Source of the DNA: Flavobacterium caeni
GTDB lineage: Bacteria; Bacteroidota; Bacteroidia; Flavobacteriales; Flavobacteriaceae
DNA length: 47,687 nucleotides
Direction of reading: 5' to 3'
NCBI RefSeq assembly: GCF_900101895.1
Contig: NZ_FMVF01000018.1
Coordinates: 1-47,687 of the forward strand
In this document: positions 33,262 through 42,910 of the stretch, piece by piece
Layout of the letters: the number at the start of each line of letters is the position of its first letter
Position numbering within the stretch: the first letter of the stretch is position 1
Program-made: the position numbers and the translations under genes
The notes under the pieces: model-generated
The model's input: only the letters and a program-made list of their open reading frames with translations
Told to the model about the DNA's origin: nothing
Database searches by the model: none

Positions 33262-33419
33262 TGATTTTCTTTAAAATGAACACGCTGTTTGTGTTCGCCT
33301 TTTTTACCAATATTAAAACTCTCTACCGGGCGGTGATAGCCCATTACCCTTGTGTAAACCAGGCATTTGGTTCGCAAATGCTGGTTGCTTTCTGAAACTT
33401 CGTTAGTCTTGGTTTTCAT
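33255..33419 (-). CDS. Separate NrdD glycyl-radical domain, 54 residues
   Basis: This ORF runs from ATG 33417-33419 to TAG 33255-33257. Its C-terminal half reads VYTRVMGYHRPVESFNIGKK and GEHKQRVHF, which matches the C-terminal end of NrdD (E. coli RVCGYLG...FNAGKQEE...RVKH). The radical-bearing Gly is the one in RVMGY (Gly27). The large nrdD ORF upstream lacks this motif and ends 17 bp inside this ORF in another frame. The catalytic radical would therefore sit on a separate small polypeptide, as with YfiD for pyruvate formate-lyase. A one-base indel in the A5 run at 33430-33434 (minus strand) would instead fuse them. Confidence 0.8.
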   Translation of the reverse strand: MKTKTNEVSESNQHLRTKCLVYTRVMGYHRPVESFNIGKKGEHKQRVHFKENQC

Positions 33420-35517
33420 GAGATACTTCTTTTTGAGATTCGATGATTAATGCGTCACATTTTGGACAATATTCGTGTTCGCCATTGAGATAGCCGTGAA
33501 CCGGACAAACACTAAAAACAGGCGTTACGGTAATATACGGCAGCTTGAAATTCGACAATACTGTTTTGACAAAGTTTTTACAAGCCTCTGAAGAACTGAT
33601 TCGTTCATTCATATACAAATGCAAAACCGTTCCGCCGGTATATTTGCATTGCAATTCATCTTGCATCAGTAAGGCTTCGAAAGGATCTTGCGTGAAATCG
33701 ACAGGAATTTGCGAGCTATTGGTATAGTAGATATTTTCATTTTGACCTGCTTGAATAATCTTGTCGAATCTTTTTTTGTCTTCTTTCGCAAAACGATAGG
33801 TTGTTCCTTCTGCCGGTGTGGCTTCAAGGTTGTATAAATTCCCGGTAGTTTCTTGAAATTCTTTCATCCTATTTCTGATGTAATCTAAAATTTCTACACA
33901 AAAATCATTACCGAAACTGCTGGTGATATCTTCGTTGTCATTGGTGAAATTGCGAACCATTTCGTTCATTCCGTTGACGCCAATGGTAGAAAAATGATTG
34001 CGAAAATGAGGCAAATATCTTTTGGTGTAAGGAAACAAACCCCGATCATACATTTCCTGAATAAAAACCCTTTTCTTTTCCAGTGTCGACATAGCAATCG
34101 CCATTAGTTTATCCAATTGTTCAAAAAGTCCGGCTTTATTTCCTTTAAATAGATAGCCCAAACGCGCCATATTGATGGTTACGACTCCAATACTTCCGGT
34201 CATTTCTGCGCTACCGAAAAGGCCGTTGCCCCGTTTTAGCAATTCTCTTAAATCGAGTTGCAAACGACAGCACATACTGCGAACAGCGTTGGGTTTGTAG
34301 GCATTTTCATTTTCTACTTTCAGTCCGTTTTCATCCAACTTGTATTGGCTGCCAATAAAATTTTGAAAATAGGAGGAACCAATTTTTGCGGTATTTTCGA
34401 AAAGTAGGTCTGTATTTTCGCCATGCCAATCAAAATCTTCGGTAATATTGACGGTTGGAATCGGAAACGTAAACGGCTGGCCATTGGCATCGCCTTCTGT
34501 CATGACCGTGTAATAGGCTTTATTGATCAGATTCATTTCCTGTTGAAAATGCTCGTACCGCAAGTCGGTTGGTTTGGAAACACCACGATTTTGTGCTTTC
34601 ACTAAAAGGTCGTGACTGAAATTGCCTTCAAAAAAGTGGTGGTTGTTCTTGGTCGGGATTTGTTCTTTTAAATCATTTGGAACCACCCAATCGAGTGTGA
34701 TATTCGTGAACGGTGATTGTCCCCAACGTGCCGGAACATTCAAATTGTATACGAAACTGCGGATGGCTTTCAACACATCATCAAATGATAGATTGTCTTT
34801 AAAAACATAAGGTGCTAAATACGTGTCAAACGAGCTGAACGCTTGAGCACCTGCCCATTCACTTTGTAAAATGCCAAGGAAATTAGCCATCTGACCCAAT
34901 GCTTCTCTAAAATGCGATGGCGGTTTGCTTTCTACGCGACCCCGAACACCATTGAATCCGTCGTTGAGCAAAACCCGCAAGCTCCATCCCGCGCAATAGC
35001 CCGTTAGACAATCTAAATCGTGGATATGAATGTCGCCATTTCGGTGGGCGTAACCTTCTTCTTTAGAGTAGACTTTATCCAGCCAATAATTGGCAATAAT
35101 TTTCCCTGCTACATTGTTGACCAAGCCTGCATTGGAATAGGAAGTGTTGGCGTTGGCATTGATACGCCAATCGGTTTGCGAAATATACTCTTCTATGGTT
35201 TGTGAACTGTCCACATACGTCGTGTCGTCATTTAATCCATCAACATGTTCGCGTTGTAGTTTTCGGGTATGCCGATACAAGATAAAAGACCGCATTACGG
35301 TAAAATAGTGTTTTTCGAACAGTATTTTCTCTATGATGTCCTGGATTTCTTCAACTGCCCAGGTGTCTTTGATCGCAATAGCCTCAATAACATCTATGTA
35401 AACAGATTCATCAAACGGCACAGAAACGCTTTCAAAGCTTTTTAGTATAGCATCCTCTATCTTATAACTTGTGAATGTTTTGTAATCACCATTTCTTTTG
35501 ATAACATACTTTCCCAT
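33403..35517 (-). CDS. nrdD: Anaerobic ribonucleoside-triphosphate reductase, main part
   Basis: The class III enzyme reduces ribonucleoside triphosphates to deoxy forms without oxygen. The 704-residue protein has an N-terminal ATP-cone (about 1-90), the catalytic body with DLDCLTGYCAGWSL (Cys170 and Cys175 region), EMTGSIGVVTINMAR, and a C-terminal zinc-binding segment CPVHGYL...EYCPKCD. It stops where the glycyl-radical tail should begin, and that tail is the next small ORF. It follows the RIC gene by 12 bp, so all four genes form one anaerobic operon. It would let the cell make DNA precursors during denitrification. Confidence 0.93.
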   Translation of the reverse strand: MGKYVIKRNGDYKTFTSYKIEDAILKSFESVSVPFDESVYIDVIEAIAIKDTWAVEEIQDIIEKILFEKHYFTVMRSFILYRHTRKLQREHVDGLNDDTTYVDSSQTIEEYISQTDWRINANANTSYSNAGLVNNVAGKIIANYWLDKVYSKEEGYAHRNGDIHIHDLDCLTGYCAGWSLRVLLNDGFNGVRGRVESKPPSHFREALGQMANFLGILQSEWAGAQAFSSFDTYLAPYVFKDNLSFDDVLKAIRSFVYNLNVPARWGQSPFTNITLDWVVPNDLKEQIPTKNNHHFFEGNFSHDLLVKAQNRGVSKPTDLRYEHFQQEMNLINKAYYTVMTEGDANGQPFTFPIPTVNITEDFDWHGENTDLLFENTAKIGSSYFQNFIGSQYKLDENGLKVENENAYKPNAVRSMCCRLQLDLRELLKRGNGLFGSAEMTGSIGVVTINMARLGYLFKGNKAGLFEQLDKLMAIAMSTLEKKRVFIQEMYDRGLFPYTKRYLPHFRNHFSTIGVNGMNEMVRNFTNDNEDITSSFGNDFCVEILDYIRNRMKEFQETTGNLYNLEATPAEGTTYRFAKEDKKRFDKIIQAGQNENIYYTNSSQIPVDFTQDPFEALLMQDELQCKYTGGTVLHLYMNERISSSEACKNFVKTVLSNFKLPYITVTPVFSVCPVHGYLNGEHEYCPKCDALIIESQKEVSHENQD

Positions 35518-35529
35518 AAGTTTTTGGAT

Positions 35530-36282
35530 TTATAATAACGTACTGGATAACCTATCCAGTATGGTAAACTTCTTTTCCAATAACTGCGCTTCTGGAAAAA
35601 GGATATTGTTTTCTAAATGGATGTGTTTGTGCAAATCTTGCTCAAACTCCTGCAACATGGCAAACGTTACCTTATAGGTTTCACAGGCATCTGTGGGTGG
35701 CGTATAATTATTGGTCAATTCAGCGATCTTGGCGAATCGTTCTCCTTCTGTAGTGTGCTCATCCTTCATCATGGCGATGGGATTATCGACAGACCCAAAA
35801 TGCGGCATTGTTATAGACTCACTTTTAGATTTTGTTTCGGCCATTCTTTTAATAAACGGAAATAAAACCAGTTCTTCTTTCATCATGTGCTTTGACAATT
35901 CACCTGCACCTGCAATAAATAAGTTGTTGATTTCTAATAACTCAGGATGGCGACCGCCATGCACCTTACACAGTTTGTCTAAAAACCTATAAAGTACAGT
36001 AGTTTTTTCCTGAACATAACGATGGTGCGTTTTTTCTATATAGTCAACCAATAAGTCTAATGGCCAGGATTTAAAATCAATCCCTTCCTTATTCTTATAG
36101 TCCAAGACCGTATTGATTTCCTGTTCCAAGGTTGCTGAATTTATTTGCTTGCTTTCACAGGCTTCGGCTAAAGTACGGTTGCCTTTACAACAGAAATCGA
36201 TTCCATACTTTGAAAAGATAGCGGCTGTCCTGAAATCGTCTGCTACGTATTGTCCGATTGTTTTTTCTACTAATGTTTCCAT
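35530..36282 (-). CDS. ric: Iron-sulfur cluster repair di-iron protein (RIC/ScdA/YtfE)
   Basis: RIC proteins repair Fe-S clusters damaged by NO. The 250-residue protein has the N-terminal DUF542 domain (TIGQYVADDFRTAAIFSKYG, then IDFCCKGNRTL with the Cys pair) and a hemerythrin-like domain with di-iron ligands in KTHHRYV, HGGRHPELLEI, HMMKEE, KDEHTTEGE and HIHLENNILFP. It is the first gene of the operon leading into nrdD and nrdG. The Fnr-type operator 4 lies 55 bp upstream, shared with nadA on the other strand. Confidence 0.93.
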   Translation of the reverse strand: METLVEKTIGQYVADDFRTAAIFSKYGIDFCCKGNRTLAEACESKQINSATLEQEINTVLDYKNKEGIDFKSWPLDLLVDYIEKTHHRYVQEKTTVLYRFLDKLCKVHGGRHPELLEINNLFIAGAGELSKHMMKEELVLFPFIKRMAETKSKSESITMPHFGSVDNPIAMMKDEHTTEGERFAKIAELTNNYTPPTDACETYKVTFAMLQEFEQDLHKHIHLENNILFPEAQLLEKKFTILDRLSSTLL

Positions 36283-36336
36283 TTTTTAATGATTTAATTT
36301 ATCTTCAATATTACCCATTAGTTACTATTCGCTAAT

Positions 36337-36350
36337 ATGACTTAAGTCAT
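36337..36350. promoter_or_regulatory. Fnr/NnrR-type operator 4 (ric / nadA)
   Basis: ATGACTTAAGTCAT is a perfect 14-bp palindrome with TGA-N6-TCA. It lies 55 bp from the ric start and 93 bp from the nadA start in a divergent promoter and could control both operons. Confidence 0.75.
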
Positions 36351-36442
36351 ACAAAACCTTGTTTTTCAGCAGTTAATTTGCATTGCATTCAATTTCTTTT
36401 TTTGTATTATGAATTTCACGCAATTACCTATAAAAAGTTACC

Positions 36443-37372
36443 ATGGAAAAACGTAAAGAGCGCATACTCGATTTGAAAAAGCAAAAAAATGCAGTAATCT
36501 TAGCGCACTATTATCAAGCACCTGAGATTCAAGAAATAGCTGATTATGTTGGTGACAGCTTGGGTTTGTCGCAAGAAGCGGCTAAAGTTGATGCAGCTAT
36601 CATTCTCTTTGCAGGGGTGCATTTTATGGCAGAAACCGCTAAAATTTTAAATCCTAATAAGAAAGTAATTTTACCAGATTTAAATGCCGGATGCTCACTG
36701 GCTGATTCTTGTCCGCCGCTTATTTTTAAAAAATTTATTGAAGCGCATCCCGATCATATCGTAATTACTTATATTAATTGTTCCGCAGAAATTAAAGCGT
36801 TGAGTCATCTTGTTTGTACTTCGTCCAATGCTGAAAAAATTGTAAATTCTGTACCGACAAATATTCCGATTATTTTTGCTCCCGATAAAAATTTGGGCAA
36901 CTATATCAATCAAAAAACAGGAAGAAAAATGGTGCTTTGGGATGGTTCCTGTGTGGTTCATGAAGCCTTTTCGCTAGACAAACTGATTGCGCTTCATCGA
37001 TTGCATCCTGATGCCAAGATCATAGCGCATCCCGAATCGGAAACCCATATCCTTGAGACTGCCAGTTATATTGGTTCAACCTCAGGAATGATTGCGTATG
37101 TCAAAACAAGTCCGTTTACCAAGTTTATCGTTGCCACCGAAGCTGGAATTTTATACAAAATGCAACAAGAAGTTCCAGAAAAAATACTAATTCCTGCACC
37201 ATCACATGAAAATAACACCTGTGCTTGCAGCGAATGTGGCTTTATGAAAATGAATACACTACAAAAAGTGTATGATTGTTTGCTAAATGAAAGTCCGGAA
37301 GTCACAGTTTCAAAAGGCATTAGAGAAAAAGCATTAATCCCAATCGAGCGAATGCTTGAATTATCTAAATGA
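36443..37372 (+). CDS. nadA: Quinolinate synthase
   Basis: NadA condenses iminoaspartate with dihydroxyacetone phosphate to give quinolinate for NAD. The 309-residue protein shows the family pattern: [44 protein letters not shown] and [12 protein letters not shown], which supply the three Cys of its oxygen-sensitive [4Fe-4S] cluster. nadB overlaps its stop by 4 bp. Its AT-rich bases match the island rather than the host part. nadC is not in the window. Confidence 0.95.
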   Translation: MEKRKERILDLKKQKNAVILAHYYQAPEIQEIADYVGDSLGLSQEAAKVDAAIILFAGVHFMAETAKILNPNKKVILPDLNAGCSLADSCPPLIFKKFIEAHPDHIVITYINCSAEIKALSHLVCTSSNAEKIVNSVPTNIPIIFAPDKNLGNYINQKTGRKMVLWDGSCVVHEAFSLDKLIALHRLHPDAKIIAHPESETHILETASYIGSTSGMIAYVKTSPFTKFIVATEAGILYKMQQEVPEKILIPAPSHENNTCACSECGFMKMNTLQKVYDCLLNESPEVTVSKGIREKALIPIERMLELSK

Positions 37373-38892
37373 GGATGCATACCGATTATTTGATTATAGG
37401 TTCCGGCATTGCAGGATTGACTTTTGCCATCAAAATCTCAGCATTTTTTCCTGACAAGACCATTACCATTGTAACCAAATCTACAGCGGAAGAAACCAAT
37501 ACCAAATATGCGCAAGGCGGCATAGCTGTCGTGCAAAATCAAACTGGCGACCATTTTAAAAAGCACATAGAAGACACGCTCATTTGTGGTGACGGATTGT
37601 GCAATCAAGAAGTAGTGGAAATGGTTATAACGCAAGGACCAAAACGCTTGCAAGAGCTAATAGATTGGGGTGCCAAATTCGACATGAATTCAGCAGGATA
37701 TTTGGATTTAGGACGCGAAGGTGGGCATTCGATTAATCGCGTGGTGCATCATAAAGATCAAACGGGTTTTGAAATTGAGCGTGCCATTTTAGCACAAGCG
37801 AATAGTAGAAACAATATACAGATTCTTGACTTTCATTTTGCATTGGAATTAATTTTAGAAAAAAACCAATGTTTTGGCGCTTATGTTTTGAACGAGACAA
37901 CCAATGAAATTTTGACTATACAATCCGATATTACACTTTTGGCCACTGGCGGAATAGGCCAAGTTTATGGCCATACCACCAATCCGGCTGTAGCAACTGG
38001 CGATGGTATCGCAATGGCAAAAAGAGCCGGTGCGACAATAAAAGATATGGAATTTATACAGTTCCATCCGACGGCTTTGTATGATAAAAACGCCACTTCA
38101 ACTTTCTTGATATCGGAAGCTATCAGAGGTTTTGGGGCTTATTTGCGTACCAAAAATGGTCATCGATTTATGTTAGATTACGATGAAAGAGCCGATTTGG
38201 CTTCACGTGATATCGTTTCACAAAGCATTGAAACCGAGTTAAAAAAATCGGGTGAAGCCTGTGTTTATTTGGATTGCACCCATTTGCACCCAGATAATTT
38301 TATAAAACATTTCCCCATGATTTACAGACGATGTAAAGATTTGGGCATTGCTATCGAAAAAGATTGGATACCTGTACTTCCGGCGCAGCATTATGTTTGT
38401 GGTGGTATTGCTGTGGATAGGAATGGGGAAACCACTATCGAAAATTTATTTGCTTGTGGCGAGAGTTCGCGTACGGGCTTGCATGGCGCCAATCGATTGG
38501 CATCGAATTCGTTGTTGGAAGCGTTGGTATATGCCGACAATATTTATAATTTCTTGATAAAGCAGACTTCAAAAAATAGTATGCATCGCAAGGAATTTAA
38601 AACATGGAAGCCAATTGAGGAATGTAAAATTGACCCACAATATATTTTAAATACAAAAAACGCTTTGCAACATTTAATGCAAAATAATGTTGGTATTGTT
38701 AGGCATGAAAAGGATTTATTAGTTGCAAAAAGCCAACTTCAAAGTTGGAAAAATGAAGTAGTAGCGATGCAGAAACAGCATCAAATCACTAAAGATTTTT
38801 ATGAATTGAAGAATATGATTGCTGTCGGAATTTTAATTGTGGATCAATCTATTGCACGCCGCGAGAATCGAGGTGGTTTTGTGAAAATATAG
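37369..38892 (+). CDS. nadB: L-aspartate oxidase
   Basis: NadB is a flavoprotein that oxidises L-aspartate to iminoaspartate for NadA, using O2 or fumarate, so it works without oxygen. The 507-residue protein has the FAD-binding [15 protein letters not shown] at the start, the [11 protein letters not shown] loop, [23 protein letters not shown] and [20 protein letters not shown]. It may start at 37369 or at the ATG two codons later (MHTDYLIIG). The 4-bp overlap with nadA shows an operon. Confidence 0.95.
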   Translation: MRMHTDYLIIGSGIAGLTFAIKISAFFPDKTITIVTKSTAEETNTKYAQGGIAVVQNQTGDHFKKHIEDTLICGDGLCNQEVVEMVITQGPKRLQELIDWGAKFDMNSAGYLDLGREGGHSINRVVHHKDQTGFEIERAILAQANSRNNIQILDFHFALELILEKNQCFGAYVLNETTNEILTIQSDITLLATGGIGQVYGHTTNPAVATGDGIAMAKRAGATIKDMEFIQFHPTALYDKNATSTFLISEAIRGFGAYLRTKNGHRFMLDYDERADLASRDIVSQSIETELKKSGEACVYLDCTHLHPDNFIKHFPMIYRRCKDLGIAIEKDWIPVLPAQHYVCGGIAVDRNGETTIENLFACGESSRTGLHGANRLASNSLLEALVYADNIYNFLIKQTSKNSMHRKEFKTWKPIEECKIDPQYILNTKNALQHLMQNNVGIVRHEKDLLVAKSQLQSWKNEVVAMQKQHQITKDFYELKNMIAVGILIVDQSIARRENRGGFVKI

Positions 38893-38895
38893 ATT

Positions 38896-39339
38896 TTATA
38901 TGCCGCCCAATCGAATGAAGCTGCCTAAAATCAGCATCGTAATGCCAATTAAAGTTACGGTGATGATTTCAATAATTGCGAGGGTCATTTTCTCTGCAGT
39001 TAGTTTTGGAAAGACAAATTTTTGAGAGTGAATTGCCAAAGCTAAGGAAGCGAAAAGCAAGAGCAGTTTTGTAGATATAGTCCTTTCTATCGGACTTGAA
39101 AACGAGAACCATTTTGAAACAGGCACGTTATAATCATAAGCTAAAAGGATTCCGGTAAGCACCAAAATAAATAAAGCAGGCATTCCAATTTTACCAAATT
39201 TGGAGCGAAAATCATTTAAAATGGAAATATCTTTGTGTTTAATAGTCGCAGGTAAATAACGAAAAGCCAAAAGCAAATGTCCACCAACCCAAATGGTAGC
39301 GGCTAAAAGATGTATTATTAAAACGATGTGATGCTTCAT
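38896..39339 (-). CDS. CopD-like four-helix membrane protein
   Basis: The 147-residue protein has four hydrophobic helices with His residues near the membrane faces (MKHHIVLIIHLLAATIWVGG, AIHSQKFVF). The AATIWVGGHLLLAFRYLP start resembles CopD/DUF2269-type membrane proteins linked to copper or haem. It is the last gene of the nos operon and overlaps the globin gene by 4 bp. A role in copper or haem handling for N2O or NO reduction is inferred from context only. Confidence 0.7.
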   Translation of the reverse strand: MKHHIVLIIHLLAATIWVGGHLLLAFRYLPATIKHKDISILNDFRSKFGKIGMPALFILVLTGILLAYDYNVPVSKWFSFSSPIERTISTKLLLLFASLALAIHSQKFVFPKLTAEKMTLAIIEIITVTLIGITMLILGSFIRLGGI

Positions 39340-39710
39340 GAAGACAATGTTTTATACATCATGGCTGTGGCAATATTCATGGCCCTGTTTTTTATTTCTT
39401 CGGCTTTTGGCCCTTCAAAATGATAGTTGACCGTTTTGTTAAACAAATCAATCCAATGCTGAAAATGTGCTTTGGTCATGGTGCTTTTATCGTGTAATTC
39501 TTTGTGTCTCGCCATTGGATTTCCATCATAATTTCCGGTGTAGAAAAGGATGTTTTCCCAAAAATCATACATTTTAGGCAAATGCAATTCCCAATTCACG
39601 TGTGCTACATCGGTGAATAAATAACCAATCGCTTCATCATTTTTGACTTTATCATAAAAAGCATTGACTAACTTTTCGATGTCTTTTCTATTTCTAATAT
39701 CTGTTTTCAT
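39336..39710 (-). CDS. Group III truncated haemoglobin
   Basis: The 124-residue protein fits group III truncated globins: KLVNAFYDKVKNDEAIGYLF, then LPKMYDFWENILFYTG and AHFQHWIDLFNKTV, where the HFQHW His is the probable proximal ligand. Such globins bind NO and O2. It overlaps the CopD-like gene and follows nosY by 3 bp. Its place in the nos operon suggests NO scavenging or NO/haem buffering while denitrification enzymes are active. Confidence 0.9.
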   Translation of the reverse strand: MKTDIRNRKDIEKLVNAFYDKVKNDEAIGYLFTDVAHVNWELHLPKMYDFWENILFYTGNYDGNPMARHKELHDKSTMTKAHFQHWIDLFNKTVNYHFEGPKAEEIKNRAMNIATAMMYKTLSS

Positions 39711-39713
39711 GAG

Positions 39714-40481
39714 CTACAAATCTTTGGTTTTGAACTTCTTCAACGAAATAAAAAAGGGTAAGATTGCCCACAAACTCAACAGCACAAAAGAAGCAATTAA
39801 CCCCACAGCAGTGCCAAAAAAGTCTTTGAAAATCGCACCGGTATAACCCATCATCGCAGAAACATCAAGGTGCAACAAGATTTGAATTCGAGCCAAGTCA
39901 ATCGGACTCAATGCAGTGATAGCCACCATGGCGTTTTCAATCGGATAATCTTGAAATTGAAACAATAAGAACAAAACTAAACCATCAAAAAGTAGCGCAA
40001 AAAACAGCCAGGTCATGATGGCAATTCCGATTCCTTTGGCTTTATCTCTGGTGATAATCGCGCTCGAAAATGCCAAGGCTGTGAAAATAACGGTAATCAA
40101 ACAACCATTAATGAGCATCATCAAGCCTATACTGTCGGGCGAGTTGATTAATAATGGAATTCCGGCACCAACAAAAAAAGCCAAAATCATCGACAGCGAA
40201 AGTCCAAGAAACAAGCTGATCCAAATTTTCCCGCGTTTGATGGGTTGGCTCAAGAGCAGTTCTATAAACTCGGCACTGTTATACAAATAAATCGTTGCAA
40301 AAAGTATAGAAACCAATGGTACTGTAAATAAAATAACATTCAAAACGGTCAGGATTCCCTTTGCAGAATTGTCTTCTAATGCGAAAGAACTCCACGATAA
40401 GATTGCTAAAATCAAGGTGTATGCGAATACTATCCTGCTTTTGAGAATGTCCAGCCATATGATTTTGATGATTCTGTTCAT
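39714..40481 (-). CDS. nosY: NosY-type ABC transporter permease
   Basis: NosY is the membrane subunit of the NosDFY complex needed to mature the CuZ centre of N2O reductase. The 255-residue protein has six predicted helices and the family start IIKIIWLDILKSRIVFAYTL. It lies 4 bp after nosF and follows nosD-nosF in the standard order. Confidence 0.9.
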   Translation of the reverse strand: MNRIIKIIWLDILKSRIVFAYTLILAILSWSSFALEDNSAKGILTVLNVILFTVPLVSILFATIYLYNSAEFIELLLSQPIKRGKIWISLFLGLSLSMILAFFVGAGIPLLINSPDSIGLMMLINGCLITVIFTALAFSSAIITRDKAKGIGIAIMTWLFFALLFDGLVLFLLFQFQDYPIENAMVAITALSPIDLARIQILLHLDVSAMMGYTGAIFKDFFGTAVGLIASFVLLSLWAILPFFISLKKFKTKDL

Positions 40482-40485
40482 GATT

Positions 40486-41241
40486 TTAAAGGATTGCTTT
40501 TAAAACTTTATGAGATTCCTGATGGTTCTGATTGACCGACTTGTTTTTCAAAATACTGGCTATCGCTTTAGAGATCTTATCCTCGTTGGTTTCTGCTTTT
40601 AAAGTGGCTACTTTTTTATGAAAATAGACGGTCCCGTCTTGCATAAAAATAATTTCGGTAATCAAATCGTCGAGTTCACTGAGCAAGTGTGAAGTAATAA
40701 AAATGAGTTTCCCTTTGTCTTTTTCTTGGATGATTTTTTCTTTCAAAATCTCAGCCGCCAACGGATCTAAACCTGCGGTTGGTTCGTCTAAGATTAACAC
40801 ATCTGGATTGAATAAAAAAGCCAATACGGCGCTTACCTTTTGCGTGGTTCCGCCCGATAAAGTTCGCATTTGTTTGTCGAACATGCTTTCGAGTTTGAAT
40901 GCTTTTAATAAATCTTCATCTAAGGCTTGGTTGCTGTTCCTGATTTTTTTAATCATTTCGATGATTTGACCAATCGTCATATTATCTGGATAGCGACCAA
41001 TTTGTGGCATATAGCCAATGTTTTCGCGGTATAAATGTTCTCCTAAAACCGATTTTCCATTGAATTCGATGGTGCCTTTATCGGGCAAAACCATCCCAAG
41101 AATTGATTTGATTAAAGTAGTTTTTCCACAGCCATTTGGGCCAATTAAGGCAATACATTCTCCTTTTTTGCAAGAAAGATTGATGTCTTTGAGCACTTCT
41201 AATTTCCCGAATTTCTTGCTAATATTTTTTATCTCAATCAT
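40486..41241 (-). CDS. nosF: NosF-type ABC transporter ATPase
   Basis: The 251-residue cytoplasmic ATPase powers NosDFY. It has Walker A (GPNGCGKTT, about 34-42), the Q-loop region MPQIGRYP, signature LSGGTTQKVS, Walker B (VLILDEPTAGLD) and the switch His (ITSHLLSE). Its start overlaps the nosD stop by 4 bp. It ends with a helical C-terminal extension typical of NosF. Confidence 0.94.
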   Translation of the reverse strand: MIEIKNISKKFGKLEVLKDINLSCKKGECIALIGPNGCGKTTLIKSILGMVLPDKGTIEFNGKSVLGEHLYRENIGYMPQIGRYPDNMTIGQIIEMIKKIRNSNQALDEDLLKAFKLESMFDKQMRTLSGGTTQKVSAVLAFLFNPDVLILDEPTAGLDPLAAEILKEKIIQEKDKGKLIFITSHLLSELDDLITEIIFMQDGTVYFHKKVATLKAETNEDKISKAIASILKNKSVNQNHQESHKVLKAIL

Positions 41242-42470
41242 AAAGGCAGCGATTTCATTAGGGGCGTTTTATCTATAAAATTATCGGGCGTTATACTAGG
41301 CAAAACTTTCTCGGATTTGTCTAATAGCGTAATCATAAAGCTTCGGTAGAGCAACATTGCCGATGGTGTGTTTTCGGTTAAAATTGCAAACAAACTCAAC
41401 GGATGATATGGTACATCGCCCAGGTCGTTTTTATCCAAATCGTAACCTTCGTATTTGTCCCAATAATTGGCGTTGAATGTATTTAAAACCAAACTGCCGT
41501 TGGTGCTGATGTCGAAAGTGTTTTTCATATAATTATTGTTCACAATTTCGTTATCCATACAGCTTGCTTGAATTTTCATGCCCCAGCCATTCGATTCAAA
41601 CACGTTCTTTTCTACTTTAATACGCGAGGTGCCTTCCATGTAAATTCCTGACGTATTGCGCGCAAATTTGTTATTAAAAATGTAGCTGTCGGCAATTTCT
41701 TTAAGCAGCAAACCGTAAGCTGAATCGCCCCAATTTTCTTCAAAATAGTTATTGTACATCTTGACATTTTTGGTAAACATCACCGCCACGCCTGCTCCGT
41801 TATTTTTGAAAACATTGGTGATGTAGGCATCGTCATTAGAAAACATAAAATGTAAACCATAGCGAATGTTTTTGTTGGAAACGTTTCTCCAAATGACAGA
41901 CTGCGTTACAAATTCGAAATAAATCCCATCGCGATGTCCTGAAATTTTGTTGGCGATAATTTGAAGGTTGTCGCTTTTCCAGCAGTGAATACCATTGCCG
42001 ATGAGTTGTTCCTGTTTGCCGTAAGCGGTTATCTTATTGTTTTTTACGAGACAGTTCCTACAGTTCTGGAGGTAAATTCCGAAGAAATTATTGTTGAGGA
42101 TGTTGTTCTCGATTTTGACAAAGGTGCAATCGTAAACTTTAATTCCGCATGGATCATCAAGTGACGCATGTCCTGAGTTGATGATTCTAAATCCTTTGAC
42201 AATTACACTATCGGCACTGATGGAAACCACTTCGTGTTTTTGTTGTCCATCGAGTGTTGGAAAGTCTTTACCCAGGAAAACGACTTTTTTACTGATCAGA
42301 ATATTGCCTTCTTTGTAAGTACCTTTATACACCAAAATCGTGTCGCCATCAACGGCCAATAGTAGCGCTTGTTTGATTTTCTTACACGGAAACTGAGTTC
42401 CCACTGCAATGGTTTTCGCATTTGCTATGGAGAAGAATAAGGCGCATATTGTCAATAGTAAATTTTTCAT
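41238..42470 (-). CDS. nosD: NosD copper-insertion beta-helix protein
   Basis: NosD is the periplasmic partner of NosFY and helps load copper and sulfide into NosZ. The 410-residue protein has a signal peptide (FFSIANAKT) and many right-handed beta-helix coils (PbH1 type), visible as repeated NNxxxGIYLxxCxN-like units such as NNNFFGIYLQNCRNC and YNNYFEENWGDSAYGLLL. Length fits NosD. It begins on the base after the nosL stop. Confidence 0.94.
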   Translation of the reverse strand: MKNLLLTICALFFSIANAKTIAVGTQFPCKKIKQALLLAVDGDTILVYKGTYKEGNILISKKVVFLGKDFPTLDGQQKHEVVSISADSVIVKGFRIINSGHASLDDPCGIKVYDCTFVKIENNILNNNFFGIYLQNCRNCLVKNNKITAYGKQEQLIGNGIHCWKSDNLQIIANKISGHRDGIYFEFVTQSVIWRNVSNKNIRYGLHFMFSNDDAYITNVFKNNGAGVAVMFTKNVKMYNNYFEENWGDSAYGLLLKEIADSYIFNNKFARNTSGIYMEGTSRIKVEKNVFESNGWGMKIQASCMDNEIVNNNYMKNTFDISTNGSLVLNTFNANYWDKYEGYDLDKNDLGDVPYHPLSLFAILTENTPSAMLLYRSFMITLLDKSEKVLPSITPDNFIDKTPLMKSLPL

Positions 42471-42899
42471 TTAATAGGAATTATACACTTCTTTCCAAGT
42501 GATGGCTTCTGCATGCAGTTGGTTTTGATATTCTTGTTGTTTGCCCATTGTTGCAAAAGCAGCACAATTGCCTCGCATTGGGGAATTGATTGTGCCGCCT
42601 CTCAATAGGAAGCTTTTTTCTACAGGTATAAACGAATTGTCTTTAAGATAGTCATTTACAAAAAAAGCTTCATACGGAACAACGGTATTTGATTTTGCAA
42701 ATTGAATCATGCAAGCGATATCGTCAAACTTGTAGTGTCGGCCTTTTTGCGTAATCAGTTGGGCGGCAAACTTGCTATTTGAAATGGTCATTTTACAGAA
42801 ATCGCAGGGATCTGCATTTAACTTGATTGGTTTGGGTTCTTTTGAGCCACATGACATTAAAAAACCAATAGCCAATAAAGTGAGAAATATCTTTTTCAT
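42471..42899 (-). CDS. nosL: NosL copper chaperone lipoprotein
   Basis: NosL is an outer-membrane lipoprotein that delivers Cu(I) to NosZ or NosD. The 142-residue protein has a lipoprotein signal (GFLMSCGSKE, Cys17) and the Cu-binding DPCDFCKMTIS motif at about 31-41, then FDDIACMIQFA. The length fits. It sits between an unnamed membrane-protein gene and nosD. Confidence 0.95.
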   Translation of the reverse strand: MKKIFLTLLAIGFLMSCGSKEPKPIKLNADPCDFCKMTISNSKFAAQLITQKGRHYKFDDIACMIQFAKSNTVVPYEAFFVNDYLKDNSFIPVEKSFLLRGGTINSPMRGNCAAFATMGKQQEYQNQLHAEAITWKEVYNSY

Positions 42900-42910
42900 A
42901 ATCTTACAAT

